Assembly: GCF_049060325.1 (NCBI RefSeq)
Contig: NZ_JBMGPW010000005.1
Location: forward strand, 124,001-188,000
Source: Vescimonas sanitatis
GTDB lineage: Bacteria; Bacillota; Clostridia; Oscillospirales; Oscillospiraceae
Length of the DNA: 64,000 bases
Direction of reading: 5' to 3'
In this document: one piece after another, positions 25,284 to 33,584 of the stretch
How positions within the stretch are numbered: position 1 is the first letter of the stretch
Layout of the letters: each line of letters begins with the position of its first letter
Translations under genes and position numbers: made by a program
Notes under the pieces: generated by a model
What the model saw: the letters and a program-made list of their open reading frames with translations, nothing else
What the model was told of the DNA's origin: nothing
The model's database searches: none

Positions 25284-25756
25284 ACCGCCAGCTCCTTTCC
25301 GTTCAGAGCGGCATACACCAGCGTATCGCCCACGTATTGCAGCTTCATGGAGAAAAACGGCGTGTCCGGCTCGTGGATCAGCGCCAGAAACAGCTTGTCC
25401 CCCGTCCATTGGGGCAGCGCCGCCAGCGCATCCTTGTGCAGCCATTCCAGCACGCCCTCGCTGCACTCCCGCAGCGTCCCTGTCCAGCCGGTGGCGGTAA
25501 ACAGGTGCATATATTCCCCCTCCCAGATATCCGACACGAAGGTAATGACGCCCCGGTACCGATAGTCGGTCAGGGTCAGGCCCGTCTCCTCCAGCGTCTC
25601 GCGGCAAACGCACTCCTCCGGGCTCTCGCCCTCCTCGCACTTGCCGCCCACGCCGATCCACTTGTCGTGGTTCAGGTCGTTCTGCTTCTTCACCCGATGC
25701 AGCATCAGGTATTCGCCCCGTTCGTTTTCGATATAGCACAGCGTGGTGTTTTTCAT
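25280..25756 (-). CDS. NUDIX hydrolase (MutT-like)
   Basis: 158 residues. The NUDIX box spans about residues 37-59 (GGKCEEGESPEE, then CRETLEETGL). An 8-oxo-(d)GTP or similar nucleotide diphosphatase is likely; the substrate cannot be fixed from sequence. ATG 25756 is preceded by CGGAGGTG. Forms a two-gene operon with the DUF523 gene. Confidence 0.92.
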   Translation of the reverse strand: MKNTTLCYIENERGEYLMLHRVKKQNDLNHDKWIGVGGKCEEGESPEECVCRETLEETGLTLTDYRYRGVITFVSDIWEGEYMHLFTATGWTGTLRECSEGVLEWLHKDALAALPQWTGDKLFLALIHEPDTPFFSMKLQYVGDTLVYAALNGKELAV

Positions 25757-25770
25757 CTTTGCACCTCCGA

Positions 25771-25818
25771 TTTACAAATCACTGCCAATAGTATATACTA
25801 TTTGTATCATCAACACAA
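25771..25818. promoter_or_regulatory. Overlapping divergent promoters
   Basis: Plus: TTTACA (25771-25776), 17 bases, TATACT (25794-25799). Minus: TTGTGT (25818-25813), 17 bases, TATACT (25795-25790). The two -10 boxes share a 14-bp palindrome ATAGTATATACTAT, so polymerase can occupy only one direction at a time. Confidence 0.7.
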
Positions 25819-25845
25819 CTGTTACCTGTCAGGAGAGTATATAGT

Positions 25846-26064
25846 ATGTCAACTATAAAACCAGGCCGCTACCGCCACTTTAAGGGTAATGAATATGAGG
25901 TCATCGGCACCGCCCGCCACTCTGAAACACTGGAGGAACTGGTGGTCTACCGTGCCCTGTATGATAATGGCGGTCTGTGGGTGCGCCCCGCCGCCATGTG
26001 GTCCGAGATCGTGGACCGTGACGGCTACCACGGCCCGCGTTTCATCCCGGAGGACAGCCAATGA
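25846..26064 (+). CDS. DUF1653 domain protein
   Basis: 72 residues, single DUF1653 domain (PGRYRHFKGNEYEVIGTARH, LVVYRALYDNGGLWVRP). Small beta-rich protein of unknown function. ATG follows GGAGAG. Overlaps the next gene by four bases. Confidence 0.88.
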   Translation: MSTIKPGRYRHFKGNEYEVIGTARHSETLEELVVYRALYDNGGLWVRPAAMWSEIVDRDGYHGPRFIPEDSQ

Positions 26065-26576
26065 TCGACTATACTGTGATACGCTCCCACCGGCGCACCC
26101 TGGCGCTGGAGGTCACCCGGCAGGGCACCGCCCTGGTCCGCGCCCCTCTGCGGGCCTCCGATGCGGACATCGCCCGCTTTATAGACAACCACCGCAGCTG
26201 GCTGGAAAAGCACCTTGCCGCAAGGCAGGCCTTTCTGGCCGCCCACCCGGAGCCGTCTGCGGCACAGACGGATGCATGGCGGCAGCAGGCAAAAGAGACA
26301 CTGCCGCCACTGGTGGCCCACTGGGCCCAGCGCATGGGCGTGCAGCCCGCCGGCATCACCATCACCGCCGCCCGCACCCGCTTCGGCAGCTGCTCCGGCA
26401 AAAACCGTCTCAGCTTCTCCCTCTACCTGATGGCCTATCCCGAAACCGCCATTGAATACGTGGTGGTTCATGAGCTGGCGCACATTCGCCACCACGACCA
26501 CTCCCCCGCCTTCTACCGCGAGGTGGAAGCCTATCTGCCCGACTGGAGGGCGCGCCGCGCCCTCCTTCGCCGGTAA
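26061..26576 (+). CDS. YgjP-like zinc metallopeptidase
   Basis: 171 residues of the YgjP/DUF45 family (SprT/WSS1-like fold). The zinc motif HELAHIRHHDHSPAFY (about 136-151) gives HExxH plus a third histidine; RFGSCSGKNRLSFS is the family's conserved strand. A cytoplasmic protease by family. Translationally coupled to the DUF1653 gene (ATGA). Confidence 0.9.
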   Translation: MIDYTVIRSHRRTLALEVTRQGTALVRAPLRASDADIARFIDNHRSWLEKHLAARQAFLAAHPEPSAAQTDAWRQQAKETLPPLVAHWAQRMGVQPAGITITAARTRFGSCSGKNRLSFSLYLMAYPETAIEYVVVHELAHIRHHDHSPAFYREVEAYLPDWRARRALLRR

Positions 26577-26628
26577 TTCAGCCATTTTGCGCCGTACATT
26601 CGATACTTCGCCGCCGCCCGTTCAATCG

Positions 26629-26673
26629 GACGGCGGTTTTCTTGTGATTTTCACAAGAAAACCACCGTCTTTT
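26629..26673. terminator. Terminator-like hairpin
   Basis: 18-base arms (GACGGCGGTTTTCTTGTG) with one mismatch and a 5-base loop, then TTTT. Confidence 0.8.
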
Positions 26674-26705
26674 CTGTGCGTTTCGGCAAAAATGCAGCGA
26701 AGCAA

Positions 26706-26772
26706 TTGACAATTGCGGCAAACACTGATAGGATAACTATGCTGAACGGAAACGTTACCGGAAATGTTTTCG
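26706..26772 (+). promoter_or_regulatory. LacI gene control region with tandem operators
   Basis: A -35-like TTGACA lies at 26706-26711; the -10 is unclear. Two operators, GGAAACGTTACCG (26748-26760) and CGGAAATGTTTTCGC (26759-26773), overlap by two bases and match the site in the msmX promoter. Points to autoregulation. Confidence 0.55.
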
Positions 26773-26830
26773 CTTTCCTCTGACGATTTTCGTTCCTTTC
26801 GATCTGGTATAGTAGGAGGCACACCCAGGT

Positions 26831-27844
26831 ATGACGATCAAGGATATAGCCAAACAGTGCAGCGTCAGCGTCAGTACCGTCTCCCGTGTGCTGAATGACC
26901 GGCCGGATGTCAGTGAGGATGTCCGGCGTAAGGTGCTTTCCGCTATCAAGAATAGCAACTACATTCCCAACAACAGTGCCCGCGATCTGGTACGCACCAA
27001 GTCCGACGCTGTGGGTCTGGTAGTCCGCGGTGTGTCCAATCCGTTCTACACCGACATTATCCGCGCCATTGAACGCACCATCACCGATGCCGGTTTTACA
27101 ATGGTCATGCAGCAGATCGGCGCCTGTGACGACGAGGTCAAATGCGGTGCGGTCATGGAGCGCGAAAAGCGCCTGCAGGGCATCGTGTTCCTGGGCGGTC
27201 GGTTTGATTACACCCCCGCTGATCTGGCGATGCTGAACGTTCCCTTTGTGTGCTGTTCCTACTCCAACCGCTATGGCACGCTGATCGAGGGCGAGTATTC
27301 CTCTGTGTCCATCGCCGACGGTGACACCGCACAGCAGGCAGTGGAGGAGTTGTACCGCCACGGGCACCGGCGCATCGCCGCGCTGATCTCCCGTCCCAAC
27401 GATCAGTCCATCAGCCAGCTGCGTTATGAGGGCTATGTGCAGGCGCTGGAGAGTCACGGCATCCCCGTGGACCCGGAGCTGGTGATCTCCACCGGCGGCT
27501 TCGACGTCCGCGATGCCTATTCCGCCGTAAAGGCTGCCCTGGAACGGGGCGCGGATTTTACTGCTCTATTTGCCATCGCGGACTCTATGGCCATTGGTGC
27601 CATGCGGGCCTTGATGGATGCCGGCAGGCGTATCCCCGAGGACTGTTCCGTTATAGCGATAGACGGGTTAGAATTGTCTGCCTATATTGAGCCGCCGCTT
27701 ACTACCCTGTGCCAGCCTATGGAGGAAATGGGCCGGCGCAGCGCCGAGATTTTGCTGGACATGGTGCGGCACAAGGGCTCCCACGCCTGTGAGCTGCTTC
27801 CCACCACCCTGCGCCAGGGCCGCAGCGTGGCCGCGCCCGGATGA
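26831..27844 (+). CDS. LacI-family transcriptional regulator
   Basis: 337 residues. An N-terminal HTH (MTIKDIAKQCSVSVSTVSRV, with hinge YIPNNSARDLVRT) precedes a periplasmic-binding-like sugar sensor domain (about 60-330). ATG follows TAGGAGG by about 12 bases. First gene before the binding protein, two permeases and malQ, so the ligand is probably a maltodextrin-like alpha-glucoside (inference). Operators GGAAAYGTTTTCG lie at its own promoter and at msmX. Confidence 0.93.
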   Translation: MTIKDIAKQCSVSVSTVSRVLNDRPDVSEDVRRKVLSAIKNSNYIPNNSARDLVRTKSDAVGLVVRGVSNPFYTDIIRAIERTITDAGFTMVMQQIGACDDEVKCGAVMEREKRLQGIVFLGGRFDYTPADLAMLNVPFVCCSYSNRYGTLIEGEYSSVSIADGDTAQQAVEELYRHGHRRIAALISRPNDQSISQLRYEGYVQALESHGIPVDPELVISTGGFDVRDAYSAVKAALERGADFTALFAIADSMAIGAMRALMDAGRRIPEDCSVIAIDGLELSAYIEPPLTTLCQPMEEMGRRSAEILLDMVRHKGSHACELLPTTLRQGRSVAAPG

Positions 27845-27957
27845 TACTTTTGTATATCTTTGTGATCTATTTTGTGTATCCTAAGGATCCGTTTCCTGCA
27901 TCCCAATAATTTGTTTTTTGTACCCTAATGATCTGTTTTTTACATCCTTGTGATGTG
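27841..27957 (+). repeat. Five degenerate 22-bp tandem repeats upstream of the binding-protein gene
   Basis: Units begin at 27841, 27863, 27885, 27907 and 27929; a partial sixth begins at 27951. Consensus TGATCTGTTTTTTGTATCCT plus AA. The first overlaps the lacI stop codon. The period is two helical turns, so repeated protein sites on one DNA face are possible. Confidence 0.75.
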
Positions 27958-27986
27958 AAAATAAAAACAAAAAAGGAGTAATTACC

Positions 27987-29300
27987 ATGAAGAAGTTTCT
28001 TGCAATGCTTCTTGCTCTCGTGATGGCCCTGTCTCTGGTGGCCTGCGGTGAGAAGAAGGACGACACCAAGACCGAGGGCGGCGACACCGCCACCGGCAGC
28101 GTGTACTACCTGAACTTTAAGCCTGAGTCTGACGACGCCTGGAAGGCTCTGGCCGCCACCTACACCGAGAAGACCGGCGTGCCCGTCAAGATCCTCACCG
28201 CCGCCTCCGGCGAGTATGAGTCCACCCTGGTGTCCGAGATGGACAAGGAAGACGCGCCCACCCTGTTCCAGTGCAACGAGGGCGGCGTGGCTACCTGGGG
28301 TGAGTTCTGCTACGACCTGAGCAGCAGCGACGTGTACAACCAGCTGACCTCCAAGGACTATGCCCTGAAGAACGCCGACGGTGAGGTCATCTCCATCGGC
28401 TACTGCCTGGAGACCTACGGTATCATCGTGAACAAGGCGCTGCTGAAGGAAGCCGGCTATGAGGTCACCGACATCACCAACTTCGAGTCCCTGAAGAAGA
28501 TCGCTGACGACATCCACAGCCGCGCTGCCGAGCTGGGCTTCGACGCCTTCACCTCCGCCGGTCTGGACGGCACCTCCTCTTGGCGTTTCTCCGGCCATCT
28601 GGCCAATATGCCTCTGTTCTATGAGTTCCGCGATGAAGGCGTGACCAGCAAGCCCGCCACCATCAAGGGCACTTATCTGGACAACTACAAGGCTATCTGG
28701 GATCTGTACATCACTGACTCCGCCACCACCGGCGCCGCCCTGCTGACCGCCACCGGCGACCAGGCTGAGGCCGAGTTCGGCGAGGGCAAGGCTGTGTTCT
28801 ATCAGAACGGCACCTGGGAGTACAGCAACCTGACCGGCGAGAAGTTCGGCATGAACGCTGACGACCTGACCATGATCCCCATCTACTGCGGTATTGAGGG
28901 CGAGGAGAAGGCCGGCCTGTGCACCGGTACCGAGAACTACTGGTCCGTCAACAAGAACGCCTCCGAGGAGGACATCAAGGCCACTCTGGACTTCCTGAAC
29001 TGGGTCGTTACCTCCGAGGAAGGCACTGCCATGATGGCTGAGCAGTTCGGCGCCTGCCCGTTCCAGGCCTCCAAGGCTCCCTCCAATCCGTTCAGCGCTC
29101 TGGCCAACGAGTATGTTGCCAATGGCTGCTATCCTGTCACCTGGGCCTTCAACTACACCCCCGCCGTCAATGACTGGCGTGCCGCTGTGGTCGACGCTCT
29201 GGGCAAGTATACCGCCGACGGCGGCAGCTGGGACGATGTGAAGACCGCCTTCGTGGAAGGCTGGGCTACCCAGTACAACAACGAGATCGCCAACGGCTAA
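27987..29300 (+). CDS. Carbohydrate ABC transporter substrate-binding lipoprotein
   Basis: 437 residues. Lipoprotein signal with lipobox SLVAC (Cys19); Lys/Glu/Asp-rich linker; then an extracellular solute-binding fold of the CUT1 type (maltose/oligosaccharide class, about 35-437). ATG follows AAAAGGAG. Codon choice is more uniform than in neighbours, as in highly expressed genes. A hairpin after it (29326-29356) may partly stop transcription so that the binding protein is made in excess over the permeases. Confidence 0.94.
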   Translation: MKKFLAMLLALVMALSLVACGEKKDDTKTEGGDTATGSVYYLNFKPESDDAWKALAATYTEKTGVPVKILTAASGEYESTLVSEMDKEDAPTLFQCNEGGVATWGEFCYDLSSSDVYNQLTSKDYALKNADGEVISIGYCLETYGIIVNKALLKEAGYEVTDITNFESLKKIADDIHSRAAELGFDAFTSAGLDGTSSWRFSGHLANMPLFYEFRDEGVTSKPATIKGTYLDNYKAIWDLYITDSATTGAALLTATGDQAEAEFGEGKAVFYQNGTWEYSNLTGEKFGMNADDLTMIPIYCGIEGEEKAGLCTGTENYWSVNKNASEEDIKATLDFLNWVVTSEEGTAMMAEQFGACPFQASKAPSNPFSALANEYVANGCYPVTWAFNYTPAVNDWRAAVVDALGKYTADGGSWDDVKTAFVEGWATQYNNEIANG

Positions 29301-29325
29301 GCTACGGTTTCAACCACATACGCAC

Positions 29326-29358
29326 AGGGGGCGGGCTTTTCGCCCGCCCCCTCTTTCT
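29326..29358 (+). terminator. Intercistronic hairpin after the binding-protein gene
   Basis: GGGGGCGGGC pairs with its complement, followed by CTCTTTCTT. Probably an attenuating terminator before the permease genes. Confidence 0.7.
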
Positions 29359-29446
29359 TACTCTGTGACGGCGTGCGCTGTCCTTCGAACGCACTTCGGA
29401 GGAGAGCTTTCGCTGTGACAAAACTACGGAGAACAGGAGTGGTCTA

Positions 29447-30370
29447 ATGAAACGATTTCAAGCGAAACGGGACGCGGCTGCGCTGAACAGCCGACTGGTC
29501 CGACGGCCAATTCAGCGCATGGTGTGGCTGTTTCTGCTGCCCACCTTTGCCGCCTTCTGCATCGGGTTCATCTACCCGTTCCTGAAGGGCGCGTTCCTGT
29601 CCTTCTGCAAATTCAAGCTGACCAGCAAGTGGACATGGGTAGGCTTTGACAACTATCTGAAGGCCTTTGCCGACAGCAGCTTCCGCCATGCCTTCTTGTT
29701 CACGGCGCTGTTTGCCTTTGTGTCGGTGCTGTTCATCAACGCGCTGGCCTTCGCGGTGGCCTATGCGCTGACGCGGGGCATCAAGGGCTCCAATCTGTTC
29801 CGGACGGTGTTCTTCATGCCGAACCTGATCGGCGGCATCGTGCTGGGCTACATCTGGTCCATGATCTTCGACGGCTTTCTGGTGGCCTACGGCAAGTCCG
29901 TGGTGCTGAACAGCCACTTCGGCTTCTGGGGTCTCATCATCCTGATCTGCTGGCAGCAGGTGGGCTATATGATGATCATCTACATCGCCGGACTGCAATC
30001 CGTGCCGGAGGATATGCTGGAGGCGGCCCGCATCGACGGCGCCACCAACTGGCAGACCCTGTGGAAGGTCACTATCCCCAACATGATGAGCTCCTTCACC
30101 ATCTGCATTTTCCTGACGCTGACCAACGGCTTCAAGCTGTTTGACCAGAACCTGGCCCTGACCGGCGGCCGCCCCTTCCTGCAGCAGGCGGACGGCAGCG
30201 TTATCAAGACCACGGAAATGCTGGCCCTGAACATCTACAACTCTTTCTACTCCGGCAGCGGCAACAACCGCGGCGTGGCCCAGGCCAAAGCCGTGCTGTT
30301 CTTCATACTGGTGGCGGCTATCGGACTGATCCAACTTCGGGCTACCCGCAAAAAGGAGGTGCAGCAGTAA
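29447..30370 (+). CDS. Sugar ABC transporter permease, MalF type
   Basis: 307 residues with six membrane helices and the EAA loop EAARIDGATNWQTLWKVTIP (about residues 194-213) that docks the ATPase. ATG follows CAGGAG. Partner of the next permease and the binding protein; the ATPase is probably the MsmX-type protein at 21880. Confidence 0.94.
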   Translation: MKRFQAKRDAAALNSRLVRRPIQRMVWLFLLPTFAAFCIGFIYPFLKGAFLSFCKFKLTSKWTWVGFDNYLKAFADSSFRHAFLFTALFAFVSVLFINALAFAVAYALTRGIKGSNLFRTVFFMPNLIGGIVLGYIWSMIFDGFLVAYGKSVVLNSHFGFWGLIILICWQQVGYMMIIYIAGLQSVPEDMLEAARIDGATNWQTLWKVTIPNMMSSFTICIFLTLTNGFKLFDQNLALTGGRPFLQQADGSVIKTTEMLALNIYNSFYSGSGNNRGVAQAKAVLFFILVAAIGLIQLRATRKKEVQQ

Positions 30371-31272
30371 TGCAGACGAGCCTTGCCAAAAAGCATGACC
30401 GCAGCAAAATGGTGTTGACCATAGCGTTCACGGTGATCTGCATCGTGTATGTGCTGCCCATCGTCATCGTTCTGATCAACTCCTTCAAGACCAATGCCGC
30501 TGTCAATACCGATACGTTCGCCCTGCCCAATGAGGACACCTTCGTGGGCTGGCAGAACTATATCAAGGGCATGACCTTCGGCAACTATCCGTTTATCAAG
30601 GCGGTGTTCTACAGTCTGTTCATCACCCTGGTCTCCTCGGCGCTGATCCTGATCTGCACCTCTATGGCCGCGTGGTATGTGGCCCGTGTGGGCAGTCTGT
30701 TCAGCAAGATCGTGTACTACCTGTGCGTGTTCTCCATGGTGGTGCCGTTCCAGATGGTGATGTTCACCCTGTCCCGCACCGCCGAGCAGGTCAAGCTTCC
30801 CTACTTCAGCCTCACCTCTATGGCTTTTGCCAAGATCGGATTGAACACACCGTGGACAATACCTATCGTATACCTGGGCTTCGGCGCGGGACTGGCGGTG
30901 TTCATGTTCTCCGGGTTTGTCAAGACGATCCCGCTGGAGATCGAGGAGGCTGCTGCCATTGACGGCTGTGGGCCTGTGCGTACCTTCTTCCTGGTGGTGC
31001 TGCCCATGCTGAAGCCCACGTTTATCTCCGTGGGCGTGCTGGAGATCATGTGGGTGTGGAACGACTTTCTGCTGCCGTACCTGGTGCTGGATCTGAACAA
31101 ATACCGCACCATCCCCATCGTCATCCAGTATCTGAAGGGCAGCTACGGACAGGTGGATATGGGCGCCACCATGGCGCTGATCCTGCTGAGCATCGTCCCG
31201 GTCATCATCTTCTATCTCTGCTGCCAGAAGCACATCATCAAGGGCGTGGCGGCAGGCGCCGTCAAGGGCTAA
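30370..31272 (+). CDS. Sugar ABC transporter permease, MalG type
   Basis: 300 residues, six helices, EAA loop EIEEAAAIDGCGPVRTFFLV (about 192-211). The ATG overlaps the last base of the preceding stop codon region, so translation is coupled. Forms the heterodimeric pore with the MalF-type protein. Confidence 0.94.
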   Translation: MQTSLAKKHDRSKMVLTIAFTVICIVYVLPIVIVLINSFKTNAAVNTDTFALPNEDTFVGWQNYIKGMTFGNYPFIKAVFYSLFITLVSSALILICTSMAAWYVARVGSLFSKIVYYLCVFSMVVPFQMVMFTLSRTAEQVKLPYFSLTSMAFAKIGLNTPWTIPIVYLGFGAGLAVFMFSGFVKTIPLEIEEAAAIDGCGPVRTFFLVVLPMLKPTFISVGVLEIMWVWNDFLLPYLVLDLNKYRTIPIVIQYLKGSYGQVDMGATMALILLSIVPVIIFYLCCQKHIIKGVAAGAVKG

Positions 31273-31284
31273 ACTTACAACACG

Positions 31285-31320
31285 CCGGGGGCGGGCTGAT
31301 CGCCCGCCCCCGTATATTTT
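31285..31320 (+). terminator. Hairpin between permease and malQ
   Basis: CGGGGGCGGG/CCCGCCCCCG stem then TATATTTT; similar to the hairpin at 29326, so perhaps partial. Confidence 0.7.
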
Positions 31321-31373
31321 GGCCGGGACCGTCCGGCTGAAAGTCAAATCCTATCCAAGAGAGAAGTTGAGTT

Positions 31374-32861
31374 ATGAAACGAAGCAGCGGTATTTTAATG
31401 GCGGTATCCTCCCTGCCCTCCCCCTACGGGATCGGTACCCTGGGCAAGGCGGCCTATGATTTCGCCGATTTCCTGAAAGACGCCGGCCAGTCCTACTGGC
31501 AAATGCTCCCCCTGGGCCCCACCAGCTATGGCGACTCCCCCTACCAAAGCTTTTCCGCCTACGCCGGCAACCCCTATTTTATCGACCCGGATATGCTGGC
31601 GGCCGACGGGCTGCTGACGGCCGCCGAGTGCGCCGCCCCCGACTGGGGCAGCGACCCGCGCCATGTGGACTACGGAAAGATCTACGAGAGCCGCTTTACC
31701 CTTCTTCGCAAGGCCTATCAGCGGGGCTGGGAGCGGGACGCGGAGGCCGTAGCGGCCTTTGCGCAGGACAATGCGCGCTGGCTGCCGGACTACGCCCTGT
31801 ACATGGCCTGCAAGCGGCACTTCGGCATGAAGGCATGGACGGAGTGGCCCGACGACGACCTTCGCCTGCGTAAGAACGAGGCCGTGCTGGACAAGTACCG
31901 CACACTTCTGCGGGAGGATGTGCAGTTCTTCACCTATCTGCAATTTCTGTTTTTCAGGCAGTGGACCGCTCTGCGCGACTACGTCCACCAGCAGGGCATC
32001 CGCATCATCGGCGATCTGCCCATCTACGTGGCCATGGACTCCGCCGACGTCTGGGCTGAGCCGCAGTTCTTCCAGCTGGACGACGATCTGGTGCCCAAGG
32101 CTGTGGCCGGCGTCCCGCCGGATTACTTTACCGCCGACGGCCAGCTGTGGGGCAACCCCCTCTACGACTGGGACGCCATGCGTGACGACGGCTTCGGCTG
32201 GTGGATCCGCCGGATCGACGGCGCCGGCAAGCTGTATGATGTGATCCGCATCGACCACTTCCGCGGCTTTGCCAACTACTGGGCCGTGCCCTACGGTCAG
32301 CCCACCGCCAAAAACGGCCGCTGGATCGCCGGTCCCGGCATGGACCTGATCGAACGGCTCAACGGCTGGTTCCCGCAGCTGGAGTTCATCGCCGAGGATC
32401 TGGGCTACCCCACCCCGGAGGTGGCGCAGCTGCTCCGCGAGTCCGGCTGGCCCGGTATGAAGGTGCTGGAATTCGCCTTTGACTCCCGGGATTCCAGCGG
32501 GTATCTGCCCCACGCCTATACGCCGCACTGCATCTGCTATACCGGCACCCACGACAACAGCCCCCTGGCCCTGTGGCGGCAGGAGGCCGCGCCGGAGGAT
32601 GTGGCCCACGCGGTGGAATACCTGGCGCTGACAGAGCAGGAGGGCTTCCACTGGGGTATTATCCGCGGCGGTATGTCCAGCGTGGCGGAGCTGTTCGTGG
32701 CGCAGGTGCAGGACTATCTGGGCCTGGGCGAGGGAAACCGCATGAACATCCCCGGCACCCAGGGCGGCAACTGGACCTGGCGGCTGCTGCCCGGCGAGCT
32801 GAGCGATGCGCTCTCTGTCAGGATCGACCGCATGACCGCGCTCTACGGCCGCAAGGCATAA
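31374..32861 (+). CDS. malQ: 4-alpha-glucanotransferase (amylomaltase)
   Basis: 495 residues, GH77. Transfers alpha-1,4-glucan segments between maltodextrins and releases glucose in the cytoplasm. Catalytic regions: VIRIDHFRGF (Asp nucleophile near 293), FIAEDLG (acid/base Glu near 340), TGTHDNSPL (Asp near 392). Typical length for the single-domain bacterial form. Last gene of the sugar operon; it fits uptake of maltodextrin. Confidence 0.96.
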   Translation: MKRSSGILMAVSSLPSPYGIGTLGKAAYDFADFLKDAGQSYWQMLPLGPTSYGDSPYQSFSAYAGNPYFIDPDMLAADGLLTAAECAAPDWGSDPRHVDYGKIYESRFTLLRKAYQRGWERDAEAVAAFAQDNARWLPDYALYMACKRHFGMKAWTEWPDDDLRLRKNEAVLDKYRTLLREDVQFFTYLQFLFFRQWTALRDYVHQQGIRIIGDLPIYVAMDSADVWAEPQFFQLDDDLVPKAVAGVPPDYFTADGQLWGNPLYDWDAMRDDGFGWWIRRIDGAGKLYDVIRIDHFRGFANYWAVPYGQPTAKNGRWIAGPGMDLIERLNGWFPQLEFIAEDLGYPTPEVAQLLRESGWPGMKVLEFAFDSRDSSGYLPHAYTPHCICYTGTHDNSPLALWRQEAAPEDVAHAVEYLALTEQEGFHWGIIRGGMSSVAELFVAQVQDYLGLGEGNRMNIPGTQGGNWTWRLLPGELSDALSVRIDRMTALYGRKA

Positions 32862-32865
32862 GCGA

Positions 32866-32897
32866 ACACCCCCGGCAGTGCCGGGGGTGTTTTTTTG
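32866..32897 (+). terminator. malQ terminator
   Basis: 12-bp stem ACACCCCCGGCA/TGCCGGGGGTGT then T7. Confidence 0.92.
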
Positions 32898-32923
32898 CCG
32901 TGAGCACCGCTTCCGCAACGCCG

Positions 32924-33015
32924 AAACCCCCATCTGCCGTGTGACAGATGGGGGTTTCGATGCCGCCGAGGTAGGGGTTAGACCTCCGCGACCCGTACTG
33001 CAATATAGGCCCTGC
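32924..33015. other. Unassigned structured intergenic element
   Basis: Non-coding. 32924-32957 is a 13-bp stem (AAACCCCCATCTG) without a T-run. 32959-32995 folds as GAGGT/ACCTC with G:C-rich flanks. 33011-33024 is a small CCCTGCC hairpin. I recognise no known family; it lies downstream of the riboswitch terminator on the minus strand. Confidence 0.4.
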
Positions 33016-33028
33016 CGGGCAGGGTAAA

Positions 33029-33083
33029 TAAAAAACCGGCTGCAATGTATGCACTTTTGAAGTGCATCCCACTTGCAGCCGGT
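33029..33083 (-). terminator. Riboswitch expression-platform terminator
   Basis: On the minus strand ACCGGCTGCAA pairs with TTGCAGCCGGT around an internal hairpin, followed by T6. The 5' arm overlaps the 3' end of the c-di-GMP aptamer, so aptamer and terminator exclude each other. Confidence 0.8.
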
Positions 33084-33158
33084 CGATCATGCGGTCAAAT
33101 GCCGTTTAGACACCATAGCTTTGCGTCTCGGCCTTTCAGCCGATTTGCCAACAGAACA
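33070..33158 (-). promoter_or_regulatory. c-di-GMP-I (GEMM) riboswitch
   Basis: Minus-strand RNA shows the GEMM-I core: GGCAAA, a hairpin closed by the GAAA tetraloop, GACGCAAAGC, then CTAAA and a second hairpin ending in ACCGGCTGC. The layout matches the Vc2-type aptamer. Ligand binding should hold the 3' strand and prevent the terminator, giving an ON switch. No gene follows on this strand before malQ, which is convergent. Confidence 0.82.
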
Positions 33159-33171
33159 TTATCGTATTTGT

Positions 33172-33200
33172 AGTGTATCACTTTCGTTCCGTTTCGTCAA
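33172..33200 (-). promoter_or_regulatory. Promoter of the riboswitch transcript
   Basis: Minus strand TTGACG (33200-33195), 17-base spacer, TACACT (33177-33172). It lies downstream of the Hpt stop, so the riboswitch has its own start. Confidence 0.65.
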
Positions 33201-33227
33201 GTCTTTTTCGGCAAAAATCCGTGTTTT

Positions 33228-33584
33228 CTACGCATCCGTCTCTAAATCTTCGATCGCCGCGCACGCCTGACGGTATGCCGCGGCCGTCTCCGGATACAGT
33301 GCCGACGCGCGCTGCATATCGCTGCCGCGCAGGGCCTCCGTCAGGGCTGAGGCTGCCTGCCCCAGCTGCACCAGCCCCAGGTTGGCTGCCAGGCCCTTCA
33401 GCGTGTGCGCCGCGCGGAAGGCCCGTTGGCCGTCTCCGGCACTCATGGCCGCCTGCAGCATGGCGAAGGTGTCGTCTCCGGCGAACATCCGCAGAAAGCG
33501 CTCCACCGCAGCTATACTGCCCAACCGGCGCACGGCGTCCGCCATGTCGCCGCCCATCTCTTGATAAAGCTTCTCTAAGTTCAT
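33228..33584 (-). CDS. Histidine phosphotransfer (Hpt) protein
   Basis: 118 residues, one Hpt domain with phospho-histidine motif AAHTLKGLAANLG (about 57-69). It probably takes phosphate from the receiver domain of the hybrid kinase encoded just upstream and could pass it to the REC domain of the GGDEF/HD-GYP protein in the same operon. Start ATG overlaps the kinase stop (ATGA). Confidence 0.92.
   Translation of the reverse strand: MNLEKLYQEMGGDMADAVRRLGSIAAVERFLRMFAGDDTFAMLQAAMSAGDGQRAFRAAHTLKGLAANLGLVQLGQAASALTEALRGSDMQRASALYPETAAAYRQACAAIEDLETDA

Noticed and set aside
24858..25739. Long 293-codon version of the DUF523 gene
   Set aside because: The first 150 codons overlap the NUDIX gene in another frame and are Arg/Gly-rich; the family homology and ribosome site start at 25283.
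32924..32957. 13-bp hairpin as a terminator for malQ or the riboswitch
   Set aside because: It has no T-run on either strand, and malQ already has a strong terminator at 32866-32897.
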